Below are positions 54,901 through 64,000 of a stretch of 64,000 bases of DNA, piece after piece. Under the pieces are notes generated by a model. It saw only the letters and a program-made list of their open reading frames with translations. It did not search any database and was not told the DNA's origin. The position numbers were made by a program, and so were the translations under genes. Each line of letters begins with the position of its first letter. Positions within the stretch are counted from its first letter, which is position 1. The stretch is from Oscheius onirici (lineage: Eukaryota; Nematoda; Chromadorea; Rhabditida; Rhabditidae): NCBI GenBank assembly GCA_932521025.1, contig OW051472.1:5890001-5954000 (forward strand), written 5' to 3'.

Positions 54901-56772
54901 AATACTTTGCGAAACAGGCCGATTTTAATGTGACGTATCTTGGACTGACTTGCTCCACAGGTATAAAGTCGGGAAATGTATGAAATATCTTTTTAGAAAA
55001 GGCAGTGACCGAACTGGTCAGTGCGGATAAGACGTACGGATGCCGAGCTGCGCCGCGTGTTTATAAACCGAAAAAGAAGTCGAATAAGGGTGGTAGGTCA
55101 GCTAAGAATTGCTTTTCAAACCTAATTGTAGCCTTCTCTGACGCGTGTTTTGAAGAGTTTCATTCTCACATTCTGGAAGGAAATTCCTTCCATGCCGAGA
55201 CCAATGCCACTCCTCAACAGTGCAAATGTCTCTGTGCTGCTTCGGAGCAAAAGTAAGTTTCTCTTGGAACGATCCCCGCGAAGCTCTGCGTTTTGCAAAT
55301 TGTCGCAATTCAAGCATTCGAGTAGCTTGCTCTTGTTCAGTTAGTAGGACCCAACTTCAGCCGTCTCGCACATCTTTGATTTGATCGGTCCGTGCTTACA
55401 TGTGCACTATGTCATGCCCCTCAACTTTGAATTGAAAATTGCTCTCTCAGGTTCAATGAAACTTGTCAATCATTCCTCTACTATTACGACGGCGCCGTCT
55501 GCCTACTGAACAAGAACAATCGTTTCTCGAGTCCGGATAAGTTCAGTCATTTGCCGGACCAGCTGTTGCGGAGCTACTTTGAATACAAGTGTGCCAGTCA
55601 AGGTAAAAACAGTCGAACAGATGTGACATTTCTTTTTACAGAAGACAAAACCAAGAGTTACATGCAGCAGATGTGTCTTTTCCAAAAGGCCATTGATGAT
55701 GCTCCAGCAGAGGTTGGTCGAAATTAAACAGACCAAATTTCGGTTTAGAAATCCAACCATACTCTGACCGATCAGACATCGCGACCATTGACCATTCTTG
55801 AGAGAAATAACGCGACTTTAGTGGAGGGAGAGGCGTCCAGCAATCATACTGCAGAGGGCAGTGGAGATGTCATCGAGACAACTACGGAGATCACTACAAC
55901 AACTGAAATCACAACAATTCCTACGACGACAAAGGTTAGGGATAGAGAGGGAATGGCAGATTCTATTCAGAAGACTCGAACACGGAAGCCTATAAACAGG
56001 GCGATTCCTGAGACGGAAGGATTGAGTGAGAGCGATTTTGACGACTTGGAGGGAATACTCGTAAGTACATGAACTGTATAATAGATAACATGAAGACTTT
56101 AGTCAAACAACCTAGAAGATGCACCGACCACTCCGATTCCGAAAAAGATACATGGAGTGAAAACTGCGAAGCTGACAGACAAAGTTGAGAAGGCCGTACA
56201 GGAAGACGTGACCAGCACGACGGTCACAAAACCGCCGTCCTCGAGTGTCACAACTCCACTAACTACTAAATTCACTAAGGTACCTTTTCTCCTGTATCTA
56301 TAGTGAAATTCTTCAGAGCACAAGACGCACCACAACGACTACAACCCCAAAACCATTAGAGTATCCCTCTGCCGGCAAATGTACCTACAGCGCCCTGTAC
56401 CAAACGGCCTTCTTTGGCCGAAGAACCATCAAAACCGTTCATGTCAAAACGTAGGTGCTAGTGGTTTTGAAAGCTGTTTGTTATACGAGTTGGTGCGCAA
56501 TTAGCTGTTTTCGGACTTCCGCACAACTGCAGAGAAGCAGAATCTGCTTATCCGATTATTCCTTGTACGATCCGTGTCTTCTTTCCAGAGCAACCGATTG
56601 CTTCGCGGCATGTTACGCTCTGCACTGCCGTTCGGCCAACTTGATTGCTCAAGGAAACCTGAACCAGTGTGAGCTGTTCCTCGACTCTTTGATCGACTAC
56701 CGACGACCGGATATGATTGGCTATGACGGCTCCACGGTCTATTTTGACGGGATCCGTTGCGATGGCATCTGA
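49000..56772 (+). CDS. Secreted multi-module PAN/apple-like protein with Thr-rich linkers
   Basis: Seventeen exons: 49000-49115, 49155-49280, 49652-49749, 49787-50171, 50210-50376, 50417-50491, 54109-54516, 54651-54762, 54803-54960, 54997-55089, 55132-55252, 55451-55602, 55642-55712, 55749-56060, 56103-56279, 56317-56450 and 56505-56772. All phases match (990 residues). A signal peptide (MRWWLVLLTVIGAEEC) is followed by five Cys-rich modules with the same plan: Cys near a start, a TCRCLC- or ECECFC-like double Cys, CxxF/Y, and a final Cys (for example YFTNSIFMCKSFNWRADGTC). This resembles PAN/apple domains, which bind proteins or sugars in the extracellular matrix. Thr/Ser/Glu-rich linkers (TSTTTNTEETTV and others) are likely O-glycosylated. 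A cuticle or apical-matrix role is inferred. Intron 6 (3.6 kb) hosts another gene and two repeats. The 33-nt stretch 49943-49975 could also be an intron. Confidence 0.82.
50946..51488 (-). CDS. Intronless Lys/Glu-rich coiled-coil protein nested in a PAN-gene intron
   Basis: A 180-residue uninterrupted frame lies antisense in intron 6 of the PAN-like gene. The first 60 residues are Lys/Glu-rich and likely helical (KKKIEKAVAELKKLYQDMDK); then come two similar acidic stretches (KKIEVVTLDDTPV and KKIVVITLDETTS) and a Ser/Thr-rich tail. The duplicated VxTLD motif is notable. There is no signal or membrane segment. An intronless nested gene can be a retrocopy; no poly(A) tract is seen. Function unknown. 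Confidence 0.55.
   Translation of the reverse strand: MLRKGEKYKIRHQTKKKIEKAVAELKKLYQDMDKHMEERDPVVKEALTKELDKLIRGRKQTEEKESQTEPEEPEKKIEVVTLDDTPVLEDKKIVVITLDETTSRCSTPSTNDNRRLTHSSQDLAKFLLQSTPSLNRSSVIATPVVQDVGAVKQEESEKKTPWCAGRKSVPMEMSSPQSPW
51618..52360 (+). mobile_element. Dispersed repeat, copy B (in PAN-gene intron)
   Basis: This is the longest copy of the family also found at 21465-22062 (inverted) and in part at 57768-58035. The left end reads CTGTCTGTCTGTCGGAAGC, and the right end includes AAGTCACTTAGCCCTGGAGG. A purine-rich simple-sequence core separates the two ends. No protein is encoded. Confidence 0.75.
52800..53960 (-). pseudogene. 5'-truncated RTE-type LINE retrotransposon, reverse transcriptase fragment
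   Basis: A 316-residue frame (52975-53925) holds reverse-transcriptase motifs: FIDYSKAFDSI, LQGDTVSPILF, the active-site YADDAVLF and GLSLNFQKTK. A second frame (52863-53126) carries the RTE C-terminus (KRKWNWARKIANMEDRW; WRPWKRKRMTGRP), so there is a frameshift near 53110. The endonuclease domain is missing. The 3' end, at the low-coordinate side, has an AAATAG tandem tail (about 52803-52830), as RTE elements do. It sits in an intron antisense to the host gene. It cannot move by itself. Confidence 0.88.
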
Positions 56773-56830
56773 TATTTCGTTTGCAATAAGTTTGCTGCTC
56801 CTTCATTCACGGGTTAATTTATGCCAGATC

Positions 56831-56844
56831 AATAAATATTTATT
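56831..56844. terminator. Palindromic poly(A) signal shared by convergent genes
   Basis: AATAAATATTTATT is its own reverse complement and gives AATAAA on both strands. It lies 59 nt after the PAN-gene stop and directly after the stop of the copper monooxygenase gene (56847) on the other strand. Confidence 0.65.
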
Positions 56845-56846
56845 TA

Positions 56847-59324
56847 TTAATCATTGAGAGCAGGACATTCCATCTGATCGCGGTCCTTTTTGAAGGCGCC
56901 ACTGACAGAGCGAGGCTGAGAAACAGCCGACCAGTCCTGTCCAGGGAAGAGACTTCCGTCCGACTGAAGACAGGCCATGTTCAATGGGGCAGTCGAGTAC
57001 AGTTCCTGAAGGTTGTCCGCTTCCTCCTGATTCCACTTGATCGAGTCGTACTTCTTCGAAATCAGCATCTTTTCGGGCAAACCGTATCTATAAACTTGAT
57101 ATTTAGAGGCAAGAAAAACGATCAAAACCGGTCGGAAAAGTAGTTGTGTAGGGTCGAGTTGGAAATGGCTGATTTGCAAACTTCAACAGCCGAAGCAGGG
57201 AAGTAGTAGATGTAGTTCTGAATATTTTTTTCGTGCTGATAAGCAATGTTTTATTTATTGTCTATTGTGTTTCGAATTGCCCTCGTATAAAAGAAAAGAA
57301 GACTCACCACACACATCTCGTTCACAATTTCGTAGCCTCCCTACAAAAACTTCTTATTTTTTTTACCTAGAAGTAACTCACAAAGGTCATTCCAGATCGC
57401 TTGGTCGTGTCATAGACACAAGTCGTGGCCAGGACGTCGCCCTTCTCGACTTTGACGTAGGGTCGCAGCTGTACAAGATGTTGCCAGTGGGGCGAGTAGT
57501 GGTGATCTCTGTTCACTTCCTGAATTTTGACTCCTTTTCTGTAGAGCGAAGTGTGCAGTTTTCTCCCGGTGAGATGGGCATGGAGTTGGCTGGCAAAGAT
57601 GTGAATTCCGCTCTGGGGAAGATGATTCGTGCAGTCTTCCACACAGTAAGCAGTGAGAGGAAAGGCCTTCTGTCCGGGGGGAATAGAGTTTGCGTCGGAA
57701 TATATGTGTCCCAGCTCCATAATTCCGGCATCATGGCGTCTGAAAATGTTTTCATCTATTTTAAATTGCTCCCAGGTCTGTGTGTCTGAAGCTCTAATTG
57801 AGGATAATAAGGGGAGCTTTGTGCGCAGATTAGTTTTAACAAGTCGCGGCAGGAAAAGCAAGTGCGGAAGGGTTCTTATGACTTGGATAGTTTTTTGGAG
57901 GGACAAGGGGTAACTGGAGCAGAGTGATAAGGGCAGAAGGGGAGGAGAACTAGGGCTGAGGGTCCGAGAAAGGAGTGATAGGCGAAGACAAGGAATCTTT
58001 AGCCCTGGAAGGGCGGGGCCATCCTTGTTTTCACTAAAGTTACACTAATTTGTCTTTTATTCTTTGTACGGGACCTGAGACTCGGCGTAACTAGGAACTG
58101 AAAACCAGAGCTGTCCACGATTCCGCTCCTTTGCATCTCATTGTTGTAGTGAATCTCGACCTTGATGAACTTCTTTCCTGCTGGACCTCCTAGAGGAAAG
58201 CCAACTTCCTGTGGATAGAAGACTGGCTGCATGCCCATGGCCCATGCAGCAATTCTGAAAAGTGTGAAAGTCATGGGAGCAATTTCTTAAGACGAACACG
58301 TGAGAGCACTTTCCGGCACTCTTTGGAGCAGAATTACAGTTGCCACTGTACTCGACCTGGTCGTCAGAAAGACAAATAAAAATCTCCATGTGGTGAACCA
58401 GATGATCGTTTCCGGGCTGCACAATAGCTTGCATCTAGAAATTAAAGCCTATCAATGAAATTACTGGAGCAACCTTGACAACGTGATGTTTCTTCCTCTG
58501 CAAATCCTTTGGCATTTCCTTGACAATACACCAGTACGTGTTAACATCATTGGGAATCTGTGCAGAATCCGCAAGAATCGTCATGTCTTTGGCATCGGCT
58601 TCCAGCTCGGGACTCTTGACAGGTACATCGATTATCATTCCGAAACGTTGTCTCTGAATAAATGAGATGATTTGGTAGTGAACAATTAACCTTCTCGACC
58701 TTGTCGCTGTTCATGTTGTGAGTGAATTCGTATCCGCCAAAAATATCGAAGATGACAGTTCCGGGCTGTAAATACCTTGAGTCGCGGTGATCTACCCGTC
58801 CCGAGTTACCTCCCCGTATGAGACGAGAATAACTAAGCAAACTAAGGGGGATTGAGCTTAAATGTTTGTTGCTACAGGATTCGTGAAATCATAAAACTTT
58901 ACCTACCTCAATGGCGTAGTCTCTGGGATCACAAGTGAGAAGCTTTCTTCTCAGAGAGAATGAACGACTCGAGGAGAAAAGCAGTTCACAGTCTTGACTT
59001 CGATCCATCTGCAAGTAGTGATCCTTGTCCACGTAATAGTCCTGAACTAGATTCTAGTATCGAACTCAAAGAAAATACCCTCAGTTTTCCTTGTCGGAAG
59101 ATGCAGATGTCCGAGTTATTAAACTCTCCATGATCCGAGAATCCGATTCCGATCCATTCAAGGTCGGCATTGGACATGTTGACATGGATGATGACAGATT
59201 GGCGCCTGTAGTCAGCTTTCCATCTGATTTCCACGTCAGTCTTTCCCAGAGTAGTCACTCTTTCTCCCGATTCAGCCGTGCCGTAACCGACCACCAGAAT
59301 GGCAAGCAGCCAAAGAGGCCGCAT
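56847..59324 (-). CDS. DBH / tyramine-beta-hydroxylase-type copper monooxygenase
   Basis: Exons are 59079-59324, 58907-59041, 58691-58765, 58474-58653, 58298-58434, 58075-58254, 57382-57739, 57308-57340, 57129-57217 and 56847-57087; all phases match (557 residues). A signal peptide (LWLLAILVVGYGTA) precedes a DOMON domain (DLEWIGIGFSDHG; DICIFRQGK) and two copper-monooxygenase domains. Copper ligands are visible: HH in LVHHMEIF, His in EIHYNN, two His in LHAHLTG and Met in NEMCV. HHYSPHW and RHDAGIMELG are family marks. These enzymes hydroxylate the beta-carbon of tyramine or dopamine in secretory vesicles, using ascorbate, to make octopamine or noradrenaline; a MOXD1-type role is also possible. 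The ATG is 2 nt after TTGCAG. Confidence 0.92.
57768..58035 (-). mobile_element. Dispersed repeat, copy C (short, in the copper monooxygenase intron)
   Basis: It shares CAGGTCTGTGTGTCTGAAGC-like and TTTAGCCCTGGAAGGGCG ends with copies A and B, and blocks such as AATAAGGGGAGCTTTGTGCGC, but is only about 270 nt long and more diverged. Confidence 0.55.
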
Positions 59325-59408
59325 CCCTGCAAGTGACATCTTGTCCGAGATTAGAAATTCTGCTCTTTGGGAGTACGCGTAACCAAGGAGAGAGGCCGCC
59401 GGCCAGAA
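59325..59408. promoter_or_regulatory. Short divergent intergenic region
   Basis: Only 84 nt separate the copper monooxygenase start codon (-) from the SAXO-like start codon (+). Any core promoter for both genes must lie here or inside the genes; no TATA box is seen. Confidence 0.5.
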
Positions 59409-61079
59409 ATGGCACATGCTCAAGGGAACTACGACTTTGCGACATTGCCGTTCTACGACGAGACTTTGGACTACGACGATGCCTACGAGGTTCCGCATAC
59501 AGTTTATTCGGAGGAGCGACCGGGTAAGTAAAGCTAAACTGTCTTCGAAGAAGGATTTTAGTCGACTGGCGACTCGTTGAGAGGTGGGACTATTGGGGGC
59601 GCTGTCAGTCACAGCTTTGTGTAATGCACAAGCTAATTTAGAGACTGAACTCTGTCCCCAGGAAATGATTGAAAACATTTAGACCTTACACGACAACATA
59701 CGGAAGAGAACCCTCTTTTTATGGACAGACTACCCATCGATCCGAGTTCGTGCCGAAAAGCGCATATCGAGAAAGAACTCCGTATTGATCTAGTCAAACA
59801 AATATCAGAAAAGGTTCAGAGACTATGAAGTCTATGAACTACCCGATCGGGAAGAAGTGCCCTTTTACTCAGAGACGACCAACAGGGCACACTATGTCCC
59901 GAAGGAGCCAATTCCTCAGATCAGGGCCTCTTCGCCGTTTGTTCTAACTTTTTGTCGTTAAAATTGATCTCAGGGAGGTGGAAAGATCAAGAGTTCCGTT
60001 CTTTTCCGAAACTACTAATCGAGAGACTTACACTCGCAAAGAGATGATAGAAAAGCAGCGGAGGATAACACCGGAAGCTAGACCGAAAATTCCCTTTGAC
60101 GCCATAACAACTTACACTGTTTGTTTTACTTAAATAGTATTTTAATTAAAAATTAAGGATGTACACGCTCCGCTCGAAATAAAGAAACTATCACCCAGAC
60201 CACAAACAGAACGACGTTTACAACTTCCTTCTTTGGACAGTGAGACCACAACAAGAGTAAGTTAAGCTGTTCAACAATACTTTTACAAGATTAGGCAACG
60301 TATACGCCCAAGAAAGCAGAGCGCTACCGAATCAGACGAAGTCGGTCTCCGAGAGGAGATCTTCCTCCTTTGGAAGGAATCACTACTATGCAGGTAGGGA
60401 GTGTTATGCCGATTGTCTGTGAAACTGTAGTTACCTGCGTCAAAGAAATAGGCGCCCAGACGTGTGGGAAAAGTCTTGTCTGCGAAAAGCAATAAAATGT
60501 TTCCATTCCATCCCATTTTTGTCTAAAAGGCTCTCTGTTTCTTTACTCACCTCTTTTCTCATTCAGGCCGAGTTCACTCCCAAGAAAGCTGACCGTGTGT
60601 TAGTCAGGAGAGTCCGCTCCGACAGGCCTGTTTTACCGCCATTGGAAGGTGTTTCGACTACCAAAGTGAACCTAATTTTTTCTTCATAACAGTTAATTTC
60701 AGTCAGATTTTACTCCGAAAGATGGTAGACGAGAAAAGCCGAGAAGAACACGGGATCACGATCTGTTTCCCGGAAGATTAGACATGGAGAGGCGACTTCT
60801 CGACAGGCAGAAAGTGAATTACTGTCCGGCTGAGCATCTTCACAACTACAAAAACTCGTAAGCGTGTTTGAGCGAATAAGTAGCGTAGAATTTGGATACT
60901 CAACTACATCGTTAAAAAAATTAAAATTGGCTGGGTATCTTTAGCTGAGTATCCAATCAGCTGTACGAACTTTACATTTGTGGTTCAGAAGAGCACGCCT
61001 CGTCGATGGTCACTGGTGGTTTCGGAATGGCCGTCGTTCTCGTTCAGCTCCAGTTCAGAAGCATCAGGTCAAACGATGA
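59409..61079 (+). CDS. SAXO-like microtubule-associated protein with TT..(F/Y).PK repeats
   Basis: Exons are 59409-59523, 59562-59583, 59683-59781, 59814-59936, 59974-60118, 60158-60256, 60295-60393, 60567-60665, 60703-60857 and 60989-61079, giving 348 residues. A spaced motif repeats at least six times: GQTTHRSEFVPK, SETTNRAHYVPK, SETTNRETYTRK, SETTTRATYTPK, LEGITTMQAEFTPK and LEGVSTTKSDFTPK. Exons 6-8 are each 99 nt, in phase 0, so one repeat equals about one exon. This layout matches the Mn modules of SAXO/FAM154 (STOP-like) proteins that stabilise axonemal microtubules in cilia. A C-terminal basic tail follows. The exon 2 donor and the 32-nt intron 3 are the least sure joins. Confidence 0.68.
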
Positions 61080-61261
61080 ATAAATCCTTTCCAACATGTT
61101 GATTCAACTGATAAGCCTCCCAGACCGACCGCATACAGACTACGCCAACTAGTTGCAACAACAAAAACCGTGACATTCGGCTGGATAGTCAGCTGACCCG
61201 CCCTTTCTGCCTCTGGCCCCGCGATAACGTCTCTCTCCGAACATTTTATTGCCCTTTCGCT

Positions 61262-62825
61262 ATGTTCAATCTGCTATGTTGTATTTCTACGAAAAAGATG
61301 GAAAAAGACCTGACAATGGTCACATTCGACTCTGCTAGGAAAGTATTAAATATCGGTGCCCTGCCTCAACATATCTTGGGCACAATTCTCCGAAAGGTTT
61401 TTTTTGTGAAAAGTTAAAATAATAGGGTTAAGATGGAACCGATTTCATTTGCCCGAAGTTACCGATCATGTAGAGGAATCTCATCCACTGTCGAACATTA
61501 TAGGAAAGGACCGAAAATTCATTTGCGAGGACAGCTTGTTCTTCAGTTCGAGGAACTGGAAGCAGTATGATTTTTTACTTCAATTCAAAGGAAAAACTGC
61601 AGAAAATGCTGGTCAAATTCCAGTCAAATAACAAAATGTTCAAGCGGATTTACGATTTTGACGAAGTTTTGGATTCTTTGGCTAGATGTTCTTATTTCCA
61701 TTTGAAAAGCATCTGGTTTCCGGCCTTGAACTTTGTGAGTTGGTCTTTCGTTTCGGCGGCGGCCAGTGGTCATTCGCAAAACAAACATATATTTCAGGAC
61801 GACGGGTTCTTCTACTTGATAATGATGCATCTGCAAAGAACTAGTCTTAATTGTTCGACACTGTCAGTTCCGGACAATGAGCACATTGATCTGGCTGTCG
61901 AGGTCTTGAAACCGAGAGAGTTGTGCATAGTCGGAGATGATTTCAATCCAGACAACTACTCGCAGAAAACTCTAGAATTTATCGAATCTATTCAGTTAGT
62001 TTTACACTTTCGAACAGTCTGGAATAATAGCTTCTGCCCCAATTTTTCACTGTGATCAAAACATTTTCACGCTTCGCCAGGTTTGCAAAGTTGTAGAGCT
62101 CATCGAATACTACAGCATTACGGACCATCAGAAAGCCAGCAAATACATGCGTGAGCTAGAAAATGAGCTTTTTTTTCGCGAAGTCTCGATATTGGGGAAA
62201 GTTACTTTATCTAGCATTAGTAGATGACAGGACAGTCTTTCAAAAGGCCTTGGTCGTGAAGAGAGAAGTTATCTGTTACAGATTTGACTGTCGAAGCAAC
62301 GAAGAGTTTGGAGAGATGGCCGAAAAGGTTCTTCCACACTGCGCACAGGTCAAAGTGTTTGTGAACAACGTGGCTGATTGTCAAGATGTCATTCGGAAAA
62401 TGATTCAAGTTAGTTTTTGAGGATCAGAGTATTACCAGAATGAGTTACAGGATGTTCAGAGCGGGAGTCTTCTACTGAACTGTCTGCTTATAGAGTACAA
62501 TCTCCAGTACAACCGTCTGTTCAAACTAGTCAATCTGGTCGGAGACCTGCATCATACCTCCTTCGAGATCAGAATAACTCAATCCACCCAAACACTAGTC
62601 TTTTTCCCGATTCAGCATACCAATTCCTATCTGTTCGTGGTGTCCAAACTAGGCAAGAAGTTCACTTTTACGTCTGATCTGTACGAAACCATCTCCTTTA
62701 CCCTTGTACACAGCTTTGACCAGGTACCGGAGATTGTAGCCCGAACTGCCGACCTCAGTGTGGAATCAGTCAAGAATCACGGTGACTTGGCCTCAGTTAG
62801 GGACATTTTGTTCTCGCGAGAATAA
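61262..62825 (+). CDS. F-box protein (nematode type)
   Basis: Exons are 61262-61396, 61433-61564, 61603-61734, 61798-61994, 62231-62408 and 62451-62825, all in phase (382 residues; a second in-frame ATG is at 61298). The N-terminal F-box reads ALPQHILGTILRKMEPISFA, then RSCRGISSTVEHY; F-box proteins bind Skp1 and bring substrates to SCF ubiquitin ligases. The long C-terminal part alternates hydrophobic and charged segments (LKPRELCIVGDDFNPDNYS) in the manner of nematode FTH/DUF38-type F-box proteins, a fast-evolving group, but I cannot assign the domain firmly. Intron 4 holds a palindromic-repeat copy. Confidence 0.72.
62088..62130. repeat. Palindromic intronic repeat, copy 8
   Basis: TTTGCAAAGTTGTAGAGC and a partial inverted arm (ATACTACAGC) lie in F-box intron 4. 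The left flank CACTGTGATCAAAACATTTT matches the flanks of other copies. Confidence 0.6.
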
Positions 62826-63015
62826 ATATTTTTGTAACAAGGCGAATCGAACAGATTGTTTTTAGCATTTGCTTCCACTACAACTACAATACAATACGTC
62901 AAAGCCGTCGACTATCAATTAGCTCCGGTCGCTCCTACAATTAAAGCGAAAACAGCTTTTAAAGTTGTTTTTTAAATGTTTGTAAAAAAACTAAAACGTT
63001 TAAAAAAACAGCTTA

Positions 63016-64000
63016 ATGAGTAAACACAAAACAATATCAAGTTTGGCGCAAAGCATGTGGCTTCTGCATCTGTTCTACTTCGGCTTCATCTACACGACAG
63101 CAGGACAGAACACTACTGCGGCCTCAACGACGGTGGATGTTACGAAGCCGTATGTAGGGGACGCCCTCAATGTTTCGAGACCATCGACGGACCCAGACAA
63201 CGGAACGATCCTCTTTGATCAGATCTATTCGGTGAGTCTTCTATCGTGTTTTTCCATCAACTGAATTTTCAGGACTACCTCATCTGTGCCAACCATCGGA
63301 ATCGCGACGGCTCCTTCACCTACGAAAAGTGTCCCCGCTATCCAAAGACTGGCTTTTTTCCCTTGTGCGTCTACATGACGGAGCCATCGACCCAGAACAA
63401 AAGTGGAACAAACAAGTACGGATGTGTCTACGCCCGTGACCTGCCACACGAATGCGTTGCGAACGGCTCCTTCTTTTGGGAGTATCAGCAGATCGAGATA
63501 GGCGGCAAAAAGTACTCGGGAGCTGGAATCTGCTGCTCTGATAACTTTTGCAACGAACGCGAGGATCCGCTCTTCTCGTTCGTACGTCTGAGGGAGGACA
63601 GGAACGAAACTCATACGTACTTTGGAAAACACGGAATACCATTGCTGCTCGCCGCTTTCATAGTGCTAGCTGGTCTGATCCCTCTGTGCAGTGGAAAGTA
63701 AGTTTTTTTTTGCGTTCAATGAAAGGGAAAAAATTCAGACTGCTCGAGAGACATCAGCGTGGAGTCCTTCGTGCCGAGAGTCCCGGTTTTCTTGACGATG
63801 AGATTGGCGGTCACTTGGCGAACAAGCGTCGAGTGAAGGAAGTCGAAGAGACAGTCACACAGAACATGAACTTTGCTGGATTGAAGAAGATGCAGCAGAC
63901 GGTCAAGGATATTCTCTCGCCATACAAGTACGGTTTCACCCATTCCTCGACTTATTTGATGATGGCGGCTCGTATGAGTGGCTCAGCGCCGTTGCCAGGA
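63016..64000 (+). CDS. Three-finger (Ly6/activin-receptor-like) membrane protein, 5' part
   Basis: Exons are 63016-63231, 63273-63697 and 63739 to beyond the window; the frame is open to the edge. After an internal hydrophobic start (WLLHLFYFGFIYTTAGQ) and a Thr-rich stretch, an extracellular domain has many Cys and ends GICCSDNFCNE, the CCxxDxCN mark of three-finger folds such as Ly6 and TGF-beta-family receptor ectodomains. A membrane helix (IPLLLAAFIVLAGLIPLC) and a long cytoplasmic region follow. No kinase motif is visible before the edge, so receptor kinase versus other receptor cannot be decided. Confidence 0.65.

Overview
This 64-kb window comes from a nematode nuclear genome. The evidence is a cuticle collagen with the usual N-terminal domain, a serpentine chemoreceptor, a Clc-like four-helix protein, a tau-tubulin/CK1-like kinase and an F-box protein. 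Introns are mostly 36-41 nt and end in TTTCAG. Several genes have a TTTTCAG acceptor 1-10 nt before the ATG with no obvious upstream exon, as expected for spliced-leader trans-splicing. I cannot name the species. Gene models were built by hand by joining open frames at splice sites with matching phase; exon coordinates are given in each entry.

Layout. 1-7 kb: partial serpentine receptor (-), RING-transmembrane protein (+), catalytic-only matrix metalloproteinase (+), a single-pass membrane protein and a secreted protein of unknown function. 7-13 kb: CK1/TTBK-like kinase with a 1.9-kb transposon-bearing intron, a PAS-kinase-type kinase without PAS domains, and a small PPxY membrane protein (-). 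14-17 kb: S28 serine carboxypeptidase (-, 14 exons). 19-25 kb: Clc-like gene with a cuticle collagen nested antisense in an intron, a coiled-coil protein (-), and NADH-cytochrome b5 reductase (+). 26-29 kb: tetraspanin and a type I membrane protein (both -). 29.4-35.3 kb: almost gene-free. 35-45 kb: TFIIIC TPR subunit (-, 18 exons), calmodulin-like protein (-), ribosomal protein L14 (+), pogo/Tigger remnants, a 53-residue membrane peptide (-), and the SLX1 nuclease (-). 45-49 kb: mostly non-coding. 49-57 kb: a 990-residue Cys-rich PAN/apple-like secreted protein (+); its 3.6-kb intron holds an antisense coiled-coil gene, a repeat and a truncated RTE retrotransposon. 57-64 kb: DBH/tyramine-hydroxylase-type copper monooxygenase (-), a SAXO-like microtubule protein (+), an F-box protein (+) and a three-finger membrane protein running off the end (+).

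The genes do not form one pathway; this looks like an ordinary compact gene neighbourhood. The most unusual signals are several apparent GC-AG introns (three in one gene), a family of short palindromic elements scattered through introns and spacers, a repeat family with three copies all in introns, a metalloproteinase with no inhibitory prodomain, a calmodulin with a damaged first EF-hand, and tightly packed divergent and convergent gene pairs.
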